64,000 nt of DNA from Fremontodendron californicum (lineage: Eukaryota > Streptophyta > Magnoliopsida > Malvales > Malvaceae). The stretch spans positions 12,619,241 through 12,683,240 of the forward strand of contig JAULJL010000010.1 of assembly GCA_030761205.1 (NCBI GenBank), given 5' to 3'. A program made the position numbers and the translations under genes. The notes below the pieces were generated by a model. It searched no databases. It saw nothing but the letters and a program-made list of their open reading frames with translations, and was not told the DNA's origin. This document shows positions 41,489-53,428 of this stretch, piece after piece (the first letter of the stretch is position 1; every line of letters begins with the position of its first letter).

Positions 41489-43033
41489 TTATCCACACCG
41501 TGTTCTTGAGTAATTCAAATGATTCGGTGGTGGTTCTAAGTCCAAGGTTGGTGCCTGCAAAAGAAAAGGTAGACGTTTCTCATTAGATAAAGGATTATTA
41601 ATAACTGAAACATCAAACCTTTTATTACAAGATGGCAACACTTGCAAAGTTGCCAATGCTTCCTCCACATGTTCACTTAAAATAGGTCCATCTTTAGAGA
41701 TCTCCATGCCAAAGTGTTTGTTAATGTCTATGTCTTTGCTACTTAACTCAAAAGTTGGCTACACTAAAGAGTCAAATGTATCAATTGCATAAACAGAATG
41801 TATATCACTAGGGTATCTCATGGCTTCAAAGATATTAAAACGGATTACATCACCATCAAATTCCATAGTGAGTGTGCCATCATTAACATTAATTATTGTC
41901 TTGGCTATTTTTAAGAATGGTCTTCCTAATAAAATAGGTGTTGGGTTGGAAGACATCTCATCTTCAATGTCAAGCACATAAAATTCAGCTGGAAAGACCA
42001 ATTCATTAACTTGCACAAGAACATTTTCTACAACTCCTGTTGTATAAGTAATAGAACGATCAGCGAGTTGTAAAATAACACCGGTTTCTTTTAATGGTCA
42101 TAGTTTCAAAGAAGCATAAATTGAGTATGGCATAACATTGATAGATGCTCCTAAGTCTAGCATAGCATGTGCAAACCTGGTGTTTTCTATCTTACAAGGA
42201 ATGGTAAACATACCTGGGTCCTTGCATTTAGGTGGGAGTTTCTTTTGAAGAACAGTCGAGACATTCTCTCCCATACTTACCTTTTCATTCCCTTTCAACT
42301 TACGTTTAGAAGTGCACAACTCTTTTAAAAATTTGGCATACCTTGGCACTTGCTTTATGGCATCAAGTAGAGGAATGTTTACCTCAACTTTTTGGAAGGT
42401 CTCCAAAATTTCCTTCTCTTGTTCCTTCTTTTTGAAGTTTGCTAACTTGCTTCGAAAAGATGAAGGAGTTACATAAGAAGGAAAAGAAGGTTTTGGGATT
42501 ACCTTAGCAATTGGCTCATTGGGTTGTGAAGATGATGCATTGGTGTTGTCCACCCTTTGAGCACTATCGTTTTGTGGTGTCTCAATCTGTTTTCCACTTC
42601 TTAGAGTTATGGCATTCACATGCTCTCTAGGATTCACTATGGTTTGGGAAGGTAATTTTTCGAAATCCCTTGCTTGTTTTTGACTGATTGCTGTTGCCAT
42701 TTGTCCAATTTGAGTCTCTATTTGGCTCATCTTTGTTGCCATTTATTTGTTTGTATCCTTTATATCTTGTTGCATTTGCAATTGATTAGTAGTAAGGGAT
42801 TTAACAAGATCTGTTAGAGACTCAACTGAATTTTGTGGTGGTGGCACTTGTTGTTGGGTTTGATATGGTTGTTGAACCTTTTGTTGATAACCTGATTGTC
42901 TATTGTCAAATGGTGGAGGAGTAGCTTGTGATTGGTTTCCTCTATAATTGAAGTTTAGATGATCCCTCCATCCTGGATTGTAATTGTTAGAGTAGGGATC
43001 ATACTTTCTTGGTTGACCCGGAAATCCACCCAT
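41489..43033 (-). pseudogene. Athila-type gag-protease pseudogene of the old element
   Basis: One minus-strand frame runs 43033 to 41489 with three in-frame stops (TAA at 42743-42745, TGA at 42098-42100, TAG at 41759-41761) and no frameshift. Order: MGGFPGQPRKYDPYSNNYNP, the Gln-rich part, LEKLPSQT-type segment (FEKLPSQTIVNPREHVNAIT), VLQKKLPPKCKDPGMFTIP, then the aspartic protease with active site LDLGASINVMP and flap/second-half motif PILLGRPFL...FN.FEAMRYP. DLG in place of D[ST]G is usual for Athila proteases. The frame ends with no RT downstream. It is the ancestor-type version of the shorter gag ORF in the young element. Confidence 0.9.
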
Positions 43034-43166
43034 AGCATTAACACAAGCATAAATAATATATACATAAAACTAAAAAGAAAATAAAAGAATGGAGAAGAAG
43101 AAGAAGAATAATGATGATCCCTTAAGTCTCCTCAAACACGTGGATTGGTGTTTAGCAAGGGTTTGA

Positions 43167-43184
43167 TCCCCGACAACGGCGCCA
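43167..43184 (-). other. Primer-binding site (tRNA-Asp) of the old element
   Basis: TGGCGCCGTTGTCGGGGA on the minus strand, six bases from the LTR at 43191. One mismatch to the tRNA-Asp 3' end, at a different position from the young element's mismatch. Confidence 0.88.
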
Positions 43185-43190
43185 ATAACT

Positions 43191-43784
43191 TGATGCACCC
43201 AAAAGAATGTATCTTTCTTTAATCTTGCACTAAAAAGATCAATTGTAAGTATAGTAGTTAGCAAGGGTCGAGTCTACAGGGATTGGTGTTTAGTTTAATA
43301 ATTATTAATTTATACTTAAATTCAAATAAAACAAAATAAAAGGGGAGCTTTTGAAATCAGTTTAAAAATAAAGCAATCAATAAAAAGTAAGAAAGCAAAT
43401 AAATAAGAAGTGATCAGATGTGAGAAATATGGCTCAAAGTTCATTCTCCACCACTAGACATCATTAAGAATCAAATTCAGATCTATCAATATCAATTATC
43501 TATCAAAGTTAACAACCGTAGATAACAACATCCTGTGTTATCCCAATCCTTCCTTAGTTTGTCGTTAAGCAGGACAAACACTACTACTTAATCTTTAACT
43601 AGCAACAAAAGCATGAACATGAAGTGTTTAACTTAGGTTGTGTTCCACTTTGCAATTAGCGAAAACTTTAACATAATCATTAATCACAATTTATCACTTA
43701 TGAATATGAAATCAAGACAATTACATGGATTAAGACTCCTAAACTACCATTAGATACTTATCAAGATCTATCTAGTATGCATCC
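43191..43784 (-). repeat. Partial 5' LTR (sense) of the old element, cut by Ogre insertion
   Basis: Matches 29484 onward (TGATGCACCCAA..., GGTCGAG, TTTGTCGTTAAGCAG). It lacks ~75 bases present at about 29890-29965 and stops at TAGTATGCATCC, where the other LTR continues with TAAACAAATC. The Ogre LTR begins at the next base. Confidence 0.9.
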
Positions 43785-46700
43785 TGTAGACACCTAATTT
43801 TGTCCGGACCACTAAAATAGGTATTTTTTTTCCTAAATTGATGTTTCAGAATGTAAAAAGACTTTTTTCATCCTACAGGTGGTATTCTGAGACTTAGTTT
43901 AAGAGGGCGAGCATAAAAAGTCAAACTTAAAAAAGTCAACCCTAAAAAGTCAACTACTAAAAAAGTCAACCCAGTTTCAAAATCAAGATTTGAAGTTCAA
44001 TTGAAAAATGGCAAAAGAATTTTGATAATCCGAAGTCTACATTGAAAGATATGAAGTTCGAAAGTTAGGTTATGGAGATTCAGTAGAAAGGAAACCCTAA
44101 TCCGGGAAATTTGGGAAAAAGTGCTTAAAGATCGAATTGGTCAAAATTGAAGGTTCCAAATTAAAGATAAGCACTGACTACAGGTAATGGAGAAGCCACT
44201 TGAAAGAAAAATTGAAAGAAAAGTTAATCCAAAAGAAAACCGAGAATTAGGGTTATTGGTGGATTTTTATGAAATTGGGAAGAATTACAGAAATGGCCCG
44301 ATTCGGTAAGACTAAAGCCCCTAATGGATGAGGAGTGATTAAAAAAGGATAGCCCAAAGCTCAGTTTGAAGAAAATTTGAAAATTAGACTTGTTTTGAGC
44401 AAAACCGGGTTTCAGATGCGAAAGGGCAAAATTGGAAAATCTGAGAAAAATAGCAAATGAACTCCAAAAATTCTGAAAAATTGCAAATCTCATTCTTAAA
44501 TCATTTCAAAGAGATTGGTGGAAGAAAATCTTGATTCGGAGTTCGTTTGCAAAATGGCCAAATCTCGGGTCCCTAATGTAGAAATTCAAGAAGATAAATC
44601 CCGAAAAAATAGCAAATGAACTCCAAAATTCTGATAATTGCAAATCTCATTTTTAAATTATTTGGAAGAGATTGGCGAAAGAAAATCTGGATTCGGAGCT
44701 TGTTTGCAAAATGACCAAATCTCAGACCCCCTATGTAGTAATTCAAGCAGATAAATCCCGAAAAAATACCAAATGAGTTCCAAAAATTATGGAAACTTCC
44801 AGATCACACTTTTAAATTATTTGGAAGATATTGGTGAAGAAAAATCTGGATTTGAAGCTCGTTTAAAAAATGGTAAAGTTTGGGGGGCATAAAAGGGCAA
44901 TTTTGAAAGAAAAAATCCAAATAAATAGCAAATGGACTCAAAAAATTTTGAAAACTTCCAGAATTCAATTTTTATTATTTTGAAATTATTGAAAAAATTA
45001 AATTTGAATTTGGAGTCTATTTTCCATTTATTTATGTTCGGGGGGCAAAAAGGTCATTTTACCCTAGAAATCGAAAAGGGCTTTTCTTGCCCATTAAAAA
45101 AATGAAACATGGGCTGGAAGAAGGGGGTTGGCCAGCCAAGGCCCAAGGATAGGTACGAAGTTTTTGATTTTTTAATCAAAAGGCCAACAATGAAGAGTAA
45201 GTTAGTTATTTCTTTATCAAGCCTTTGCAAATAAGCCACATGGACCAATGCATGAAGAGGGAGAGTGTCAACATAATGGCTTGAGATTCTTGAACAGCTG
45301 TAATTATGGATAGCTGATGGCCTAATCTAAGGGTGATAATTTCATGTTTTAAACATCTTGGATCAATAGCCTTTGGATCAAAATTGGTTGGAAAAAAAAT
45401 GACAACGCTCTAGCTACCAATGAGGCCATTCGGCCACACTACAAGGGAGGGACTCTCTCTTTCATTTGTATCTATTCACTCTCTATTCTCTCTTGGTTTT
45501 GGCTAATTTTTCTCTCCATTGTTGAAAGGCAAAAAGAAAAGTTTAGAAAAGAAAAGAAAGTTAGAAGAGAAAAAGCTTGAAAGATAGCTTCTAGAGGTTG
45601 CTTTAAGCACCATACTCTTGCACTTTCTATGATTTTCATTTCTTGATTTGCTATTTTAATTACTATTTTGGTGAGTTTCTTTTGATTTTTCTTTTAAAAT
45701 AAGTGTTTTTAATATTCTTCTTCATGCTTTCTGGGAAAAAAGCTTTGATTTTTTTTTTCTTTTGTTATAGGGGTGGTCGAATGGTCTGTTTTTGGGGTAG
45801 TTGATGTTTGCATTTTTTTACTTCATGTTGTTCTTGATATTGAACAAGTTTTGATGCTTTAATCTTCTTCTAATACATAAACATGAAGCTTGTTTTAATT
45901 TGGTTGCTTGCTTGTTTCTATTTTTGAGTCTATTATCTTGTTATCATGTTTATTTTACTTGTCTTGCATTTTTGATCTTCTGTTTTCAAAATGTTTAAGT
46001 TTGTTTATGTTTTATATTTTGTAATCCATGTGTTTGTGAAAATGCTTATTGGTTTTCATGCCTTTACTTTATATTTGCATGATTTGAGCATTGTTCTTTA
46101 GCTATGCATGTTAGTATATCATGTGTTTGTGAAAATTCCATGCTCATTTTAAGCATGAGACCATTCGGCCACCTCATATTGTATGGTTTGTGTGTGTATT
46201 TTTGTTATGTTAGTTGATAGGTTTGCATTTTCATGATATTTGGTTGAGTATTTTGTTTAAGCATGCCATATGTTTGTGTTATTGCCATGCATATTTTAGG
46301 TTTAGGATTGGTTTGTTTTGTCATGCATATTCATGCATTTTAGACCTAGGTTGCATTAAATGCCATGCAAGTTCATTTAGATCTAGGTCATTTTATTGAT
46401 GCCATGCATTTTTCATGTCATTTCGGTTTTAAATCATGCATTTCATGCATCATATTTGCTGTATTTCTCATGCATTTCATGTCCTTGCCTCTTGATTTGT
46501 GACTTAGGCCAATCAATGGCTCAAAGTCATGCTCACTTGAGCATACTTGTGGAAAATTAAAGAGTTGTCAAATTGATTATTCTACCTTTGTGATTTTTTT
46601 TACTTAGCCAATTTTTGTCTAACTTTTCAAAAAGTGTTAGCTACCATTTCTGAGTCTTTTAGAGAGTCTCTAATTTTTTACTTTGATTTTTAAATGATTT

Positions 46701-48572
46701 TATCAAAGGCAAAAGAATGTGTTTTGGCAAAACAGTTTTTTTCACCCAGTACTCGTACTTTCCCGATTTTTATGGGCAGACATCTTTCATCATAAAATTA
46801 ATCCGATTTTTTCCCATGTAGTTTTACGTGTCCTAGGTCTCCAGTATTATTTTTAGATTTTTTTGAATTTTTAAAAATAGGGAAAAAAATCATGCTTTAA
46901 AACTGGATAGTGGAGACAGAATTGAATTTGAAGGAAAATCATTTTTCTGTTTTGGTTTAATTACTTGGAGAGGGTTGATTAGGAAGTTTAGCTACTGACT
47001 TAGGATAGTTTCTAAACCTTTTTAAACTCTAAAAATGATTTTTTAAGTCTCGGATTAAGGGTGGTTAAGTCCAGGATTTTAAACTTAGGAAATTAGAGCC
47101 ATTTAAAAAAAGGGTTTAGCTAAGTTTTATTTTTAATCTAAGCTTTTTTCAAAATTGTTTTCAAACAATCGCAAAGTATTTTAGTTTTAGAATATTTATT
47201 TTGATATATTTTCCTAAGGTAGCCGGATATCTTTTTAGATATACGGATTTCCTTAATTAAAGGAAAAAAATACATTCTCATGCATTTCATTTTCCATATT
47301 CATGCATATTACATAATATTACATAACATGTAATTTTTTGCTATGTTTAATTTTCATGATGGTGTTATTATCTTTGATTTAAATTTTTGATATTATATTA
47401 TTTGTTATATGGTATTGAATATTTCATGATATCCTATGCTTTTTATTTTAGTTATTTTTGTCATATTATTTAGCATATACTATGTTCATGCATTATTATT
47501 TTTATTTCGATGCATATTATATGATAGCATTATTTTATGTTTCATGTCATTTAGATTATATGCCATATCATTTATATTTGCCATGTCATTTAATTTAATT
47601 CATTTCATTTCATTTAGAATCTATTATGTCACTTAGGATATTTTATTTCATTTAGAATATATCATATGACTTAGGATATTACATTTCATATAGAATATAT
47701 CATGTTACCTAGGTCATTTCACTTCATTTAGAATATATCATATAACTTAGGATATTTCATTTCATCTAGAATATGCTAAGACATTTAAATTATGTCATAC
47801 CATTTAGGTTGCATTATATTATTTAGACTTTGCTATGTAATTTTATTTATGTCATACATATTCATATATTTTTTTAAATGTTTTGAAAAAGGTAATAATT
47901 TTCAATAAAATAAAGATATTCCCGAGTTAAAATAATTTATGAGTTCTCTGCCGGGTTTGCTGGGGAGGATATCATCAATTATCATTAATAACGGAATATC
48001 TTCTTTAAAATAAGAATGAATCGGAAAGTTTTCCAAACTAATAAAAATTTCTATATTTTGCCACGTTTGTTGCGGAATATAGGAAAATTTTGAATTTATA
48101 TATTTCGGATAATTTTCAATTAAAAATGAAATTATTTTTCTTTAAATTGGGAATTAACTTGAAATACTTAATTTAAAACTAACTTTTTACTGAGACTTGA
48201 GATAACGCATGATTAATAAGGTACCGTTTTATACAGGCGTTGTGGGGGTGCTAATCCTTCCCCACACGTAACCTAGTCCCAAACCCGCTTTTTTGATTTC
48301 TCTGGTTTAAAACGCAGAATTGAAATTGGTTTTAAAAAATGTTTTAATTAATTTTAAAATATTTTATAAAACTGGTTTTAATAGGTGGCTGATCACACCT
48401 AGCTAAAAAAGATTGGTTGCGACTCCATGTCTTTTTCAAGGTCATTTTCAAAACCTTCATTTTTCAAGAAGAATTAAGTCGACTTTTTCTCTCTTTTTTT
48501 TTTTTTTAATGTCACGCTTAACGAATAATAAAGTCTTGCGATGAGACTTGTTATTTTTTTTAAGTTACGACA
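43785..48572 (+). repeat. Left LTR of the Ogre-like element
   Basis: 4788 bp, TGTAGACACC...TTACGACA. Parts: four AGTCAA(C) W-box-type cores at about 43917-43973; ~160-bp subrepeats at 44390-45010 (AATGAACTCCAAAA-type starts near 44455, 44616, 44775 and 44930); a region rich in CATGCATTT motifs (46040-46480); tandem ~37-bp units built on CATTTCATTTAGAATATATC at about 47590-47790. No coding sequence. Confidence 0.88.
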
Positions 48573-48575
48573 GCT

Positions 48576-48594
48576 TGGCGACTCCACTGGGGAC
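48576..48594 (+). other. Primer-binding site of the Ogre-like element
   Basis: TGGCGACTCCACTGGGGAC directly after the LTR end (CGACA, then GCT). This is the form reported for Ogre elements, complementary to a tRNA-Arg 3' end. Confidence 0.8.
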
Positions 48595-50223
48595 TATTAG
48601 ATAGTCAGGCCTAGAATTAGTCGTGTGTTATCAAAGTCTCGGTTTTGTTGGTTTAATTGGTATTTAATTTTAATTCCCCTTTTTTTAAATAATAAGGAGA
48701 ATTTTGAAAATAATAAAATGTTTTAAATATGTCCATATTCATGGGCATACATTTTATTATTGTTCTCTAGTTATTTAATAATTGTATATTATAATTGCTT
48801 GTTGGTTAATGCATTACACTATTCTTTAATGTTTTTTTTTTTATAAATTGCTAGAGCATTTAGAATAAGGTTTATAGAATAGGTGGTGAAAGGTTTGTTG
48901 TTCCTCCACACACACCACACGTGCATTTGCATATCATGAGCCCTATACCCGTGTTTTGTCCTTTTAGGTGGGAGTAAAGTAACTAAGTCTTCGTGATTAA
49001 CAATCCGCATGGGCTAGTGAAACACTTTTGGAGTACTAAATTACCTAAGCCTTTGTGATTAACAATCCGCATGGGCTAGAGAAATAGACTCTAACGAATT
49101 GATCCCGCTTTTATCGGGGTGCCTTACTAGCCTTCACATGCGACAGTGAGGAGCAATTCGGGGCCTTTAGAACCGATTCACCCTCATATAGTGATCCTAG
49201 GCAAAGCCATGCCGGATTTGTGTTATATGCATTGAAGTTAGGAACACATGGAGGGACATTTCTAAACCTTTTATTACCTATTTTACACTTTGAACAAGTG
49301 TTGTAGATCGGGCAACAATGTACGTACATCGCCTGTAGTAAATTTAATACCCTGTCCCAAAGGCATCGTGATGCCTAAGTGAGTCGATATTGTTGGGGCA
49401 AGTGTTCATAAACATTTTAAAATTGAAAATATAAAATATTAAAAAACATTTTGCATTTAGCACATTTCTTGCATGTGTGAATAAAGCATGTACATTTATG
49501 GTTGTATTGTTAATCTCATTTTTTTTACAATAAACGGATGGTGGTAATAATTGTATTTGATGGTTTCTATAAACCAGTAGTGTTACATGAACATTTGGAC
49601 ATTGTACCATAGTAGGATTCACTACCCTGAAATTATTTTGAAAAAAATATGATTGGTTTTTCATAGAAAAAACATGTTTCAAAAAATCATAAATTTGGAG
49701 GCAAATCTTGCATAATGAGATTTTTGAATAATCAAGATTTAGGTCCCACCAATTTCATGTAATCATTGATTTCTTTGTATATACCTTGGTGTTAATTCAT
49801 TTATTATTTATTTGTATCATTTTGACATCATGTTACAGTCCTAACAAGTTATTCATTGTACAATACATTTGTGATATACATGGTCATTCTTTGTACCTAT
49901 CTTTGTGTTAATTCATTTATTCTTTGCATATATCATTTTGACATCATGTTACAGATATAGCATGCATGGTCATTCATTGTAGAATACGTTTATGACATCC
50001 ATAATCATTATTTGTATATAACTGTGCATCAATTTATTCATTTTTTAAATGCATCATGTTGGTATTAGATTGCATCCATAGCATACATAGTCATCATAAT
50101 TTCTCTGTATATGTTCATGCATTAATCATCAGTATATTCATGCACATAAGAATAGAGCATGTACCTTCATAATTGTATTTTTAATCTCATGACATTTTCA
50201 TTTGCATGAAAGGGGATCGAGAT
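48595..50223. other. Ogre-like 5' untranslated region
   Basis: There is no credible ORF. A ~60-bp segment ending GATTAACAATCCGCATGGGC occurs twice (about 48965-49016 and 49030-49080). 49770-50200 carries repeated CATTCATTG / GTACATGGTCA-type blocks that recur at 51440-51880, upstream of the second gag module. Confidence 0.55.
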
Positions 50224-51157
50224 ATGAAGAATGAATCAGAGAAATGATTGGGTGCTTTGGAACACAATCAAGAGGAGTTTGGACATGAACTCCGGGAGTT
50301 GAAGGAACAGCTTGTCAAATTTATGAAAATGGTTGAAGATATGGGTAAGAGTAAAGGGGAACTTTCTCAGGGCTCTACATCACCTTCGGATCAACCAAAA
50401 CCATTAGGTCTAGAACATACAATCCTTGTTGGATCCTACGCTTGTCAATGCTACAAACGTCGCAATCCTGATGAAATTGTGGAAAAAATCGTGAAAATGA
50501 TTAAGCCCGAGAGCCTAATGCCAAAGATAGAAACCTCGGATCCTGTACCATACCTACAAACTGTTCTAGGTCCAAACCAATATCCCCACCCTACTATGGT
50601 CCAATCGTCAATTGGGATGATCACTACGGGATTCCTGAATCTCACTCCATCACCATCAACTGCCAGTTCATACTATTTCTCTCATCAATCACCTTATCCA
50701 GCATCTGGGATAGGAACCTCGAGCTATGTACAACCTCCAAAGGCCCCGTGTCCAAATCCATACCTTTGCCTTGTTATTCCTCCATCTCCCTATGTAAACA
50801 CTCCGATGCGGACCTTAGTGCCACCACCAAATGCCCCAACTCCTAGGCTCTGTGTGACTAAGAAACGACCCCAGGATAAGACCCAAAGGCATTTTGATCC
50901 CCTTCCAATCAGCTATCAAGAGCTTTTCCCAATGTTGGTCCGAAATCACCTGGTTGTCTATGTGCCATTGAAACCCCTGTCACCACCGATACCCCAAGTG
51001 GTATAACCCAAATGAAAGATGTGGTTATCACTGTGGAACTGTTAGGCATAGCATTAAGCACTACAATGCACTCAAGAACAAAGTACAGTCCCTTATAGAC
51101 GCCAAGTGGTTGGATCCAACGACACTGATTGATAGAGGACTAGAAAAGGGTAATTAG
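50224..51157 (+). pseudogene. Ogre-like gag module 1, degenerate
   Basis: An ATG at 50224 is followed after seven codons by TGA (50245). The frame then stays open to 51006 (N-terminal coiled coil LRELKEQLVKFMKMVEDMG, later Pro/Tyr/Ser-rich). A one-base frame change near 50999 leads into WYNPNERCGYHCGTVRHSIK, then ALKNKVQSLIDAKWL, to TAG at 51155. That C-terminal block is the zinc-knuckle-like CxYH...GHS..C..LK..VQ.LI motif at the end of Tat/Ogre gag, with two of its conserved positions altered (GH to RH, C to Y). The central capsid domain is not recognisable, so it appears deleted. Confidence 0.72.
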
Positions 51158-52018
51158 GATTGGGAGATCTACAACAATGATGTAGAAAGACTTCGGTCTG
51201 ATATAATGTAGTAGGATTTCACTTTTTCAGTAGCCAACTCTTTTAGCCTTAGGATGTTAGGAAGAATAAAGTGCTTGTAAAAGACAGTCTTAACTATTGC
51301 TCAGATTTTGTAAACATGGTTTATACCATTGTGAACGTTGATATGGGAATGAATTGATTATGTTTCAAATTTATAAGATGTTGATGATTAAGTTCCTCTG
51401 ATTCTTATTTCCTCTGTGATATCTTCCTCTTTGCATTTTGCATCCGATCAATTATTTATCATACCATATATTCATACATGCATCTTGGTAGCATCAGGTG
51501 GTATTCATGACAAACATAGTCAGCATGATTTTTCTGTACATGTTCATGCACTAATTTGCTCGTTACATAGCATTAGGTCGCATTCATAACACACATGGTC
51601 AACATGATTTTCTTTGTATATACTCTGTATCAATCATTCATTGTTTACATGTATCATAATTGACATCGTGTTGCATTCATAGTGTATATGATCATTCATT
51701 GGGAAATACGTTGAAATGTACATGATCATTCATTGCATATATCCATGCATTGATTTGTTTATTCTTTGCTTACAACATGTTGGCATCGTGATTGCATTTA
51801 TTACATATATGGTCAGCATGTTTCCACTATACATGTCCATACATCATATCGTTTAGGCTTCACGTGCATCAAATTGCATTCATGGCTCCTTCATCATGAC
51901 ACGCACTTTGGGGGAATAAAACAAAAGTTGGTTTGGCTTTAAGAGTCTTTGAAAGAATTTCCATTTCAAATCAGAGGTATAAGAAGTACTGATTACCCTT
52001 TTAATACATGCTAGAGCT
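51158..52018. other. Spacer between gag modules
   Basis: Contains CATCATGTT / ACATGGTCA-type repeated blocks (51430-51880) like those before module 1, supporting a duplication of leader plus gag. No ORF. Confidence 0.5.
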
Positions 52019-53428
52019 ATGGAGAATGAACAAATTGCCCGGATGGAAAGAATGGAAAGGGTACAGGAAGAATTGCGAGAACAGTTGGCAAAGTCTCAAG
52101 CAGAATCTAAAGATCAGATGACTAAATTGATGGAGCTAATGTCCATCGTAATCAAGGGATACACTGAAAACTTGGCCGCCGGAGAAGGGTTAGAGGCACG
52201 AAAGGGTCAGAATAAGGTCATAATGATGGATGCCCAGAACACAGTTAACCCCATCAATGTCTTAAATTCAGATGACCCAGCTGAATAGGCAAAGTTGAAA
52301 ATGGTTAATGAGGTAGAGTTGGCAGATTCCTAAGGGAAATTTCAGTTGCTAGATGAAAGGCTCCGGGTAGTAGAAAATACAGACATATTCGGGAGTATGG
52401 AGGCGAAAGAACGATGCTTAGTCTTCGATTTAGTCATCCCTTCTAAATTCAAGGTCCATGACTTTGTGAAATATGACGGGATGACTGATCCATCAGCCCA
52501 CATCACTATGTTCTGTCGAAAGATGACAAGTCATAGAGATAATGATAAGCTTCTGATTCACTAATTTCAGGATAGCCTCAGTGGGTCCACAATTAGGTGG
52601 TATAGTCAGTTGAGCAAAGATCAGATTCGCTCTTCGAATGATTTGGCTAGGGCTTTTCTAAACCAATACAAGCATATGATCGACAGGACACCTGATCGTC
52701 TCACTTTGCAAAATATGGAGAAAAGAGCTACTGAGAGCTTCAAAGAGTATGCTCAGAGGTGGAGGAACATGTCTACCCTAGTACAACCACCTTTTACACA
52801 AAAGGAAATCATCGTCTCTTTTGTGAATACACAGTAGGCCTCGTACTATGATAGACTCGTCGGCAATGCCTCAAATTTTTTTGCAGATATAGTAATCTCA
52901 GGGGAGATGATTGAGAATGTTATCAAGAATAGGAAACTTGAAAGAGAAGGAACATCCAATGCCGAGAGAAATAAGGCACCTAGAAAGAAAGAGGAAGATG
53001 TCCAAGCTATGGGAGATTTCGTCCCATATTCCCAATTTCCCTCATACCAATCATGTTACCCTATTGAGGTATCTCCAAGCCATTATCCTTACCTACCTAC
53101 CCAAACACCTAATCATATACCAGCCCTTGCAACAAGGCCTACTTTCAGAAAATGACCGCAGGAAAACCAAGAAAGAATTCCAATCCCCATCCTTGACCTG
53201 CTACCATTACTAATGAAGAATCAGTACCTTACCCCGACACCTTTGAAAATAGCTCCGAATCCATCAACGAGGAGTTATGACCCTGACAGCAAGTGTGATT
53301 ATCACTTGGAGGTAGTTGGGCATTCAACTAAAAAATGCAGACAACTGAGGGAAATGATTGAAAGTCTTATCCGCGATGGTATTTTGACACCGGAGCTTAT
53401 CAATCAGTGGAAGGCCGCTTTGCCATAA
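52019..53428 (+). pseudogene. Ogre-like gag module 2 with Retrotrans_gag domain, broken by stops
   Basis: One frame runs the whole 1.4 kb and keeps the full Tat/Ogre gag order: N-terminal coiled coil (ERVQEELREQLAKSQAESKD), the FKVHDFVKYDGMTDPSAHI entry to the capsid-type domain, FQDSLSGSTIRWYSQL, ARAFLNQYKH, SFKEYAQRWRNMSTLVQPPF, YYDRLVGNASNFFADIVISG, and the closing CDYHLEVVGHSTKKC..LREMIESLI. It is interrupted by in-frame stops at 52286, 52331, 52562, 52835, 53153 and 53210, with no frameshift, and ends at TAA 53426. Protease and pol do not follow. Confidence 0.85.

Larger units (their letters stand above)
29484..43784 (-). mobile_element. Old Athila-like Ty3/gypsy element, interrupted and truncated
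   Basis: The parts are: the plus-side LTR 29484-31012, internal 31013-32036, interruption by a younger element 32037-40957 (plus GCACT duplication to 40962), internal 40963-43190, and a partial second LTR 43191-43784 cut by the Ogre insertion. The primer site beside the second LTR (43184 down to 43167, TGGCGCCGTTGTCGGGGA, complementary to the tRNA-Asp 3' end) sets the minus strand as sense. A polypurine stretch (AAGTGTGGGGGAATT on the minus strand) abuts the other LTR. A broken gag-protease frame lies at 41489-43033, with no reverse transcriptase or integrase. The LTR pieces differ by several percent and the partial copy has a ~75-bp deletion, so it is old. Confidence 0.9.

Noticed and set aside
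49111..49682. Cysteine-containing minus-strand ORFs in the Ogre-like leader
   Set aside because: Antisense to the element, no domain, positioned in the untranslated leader.
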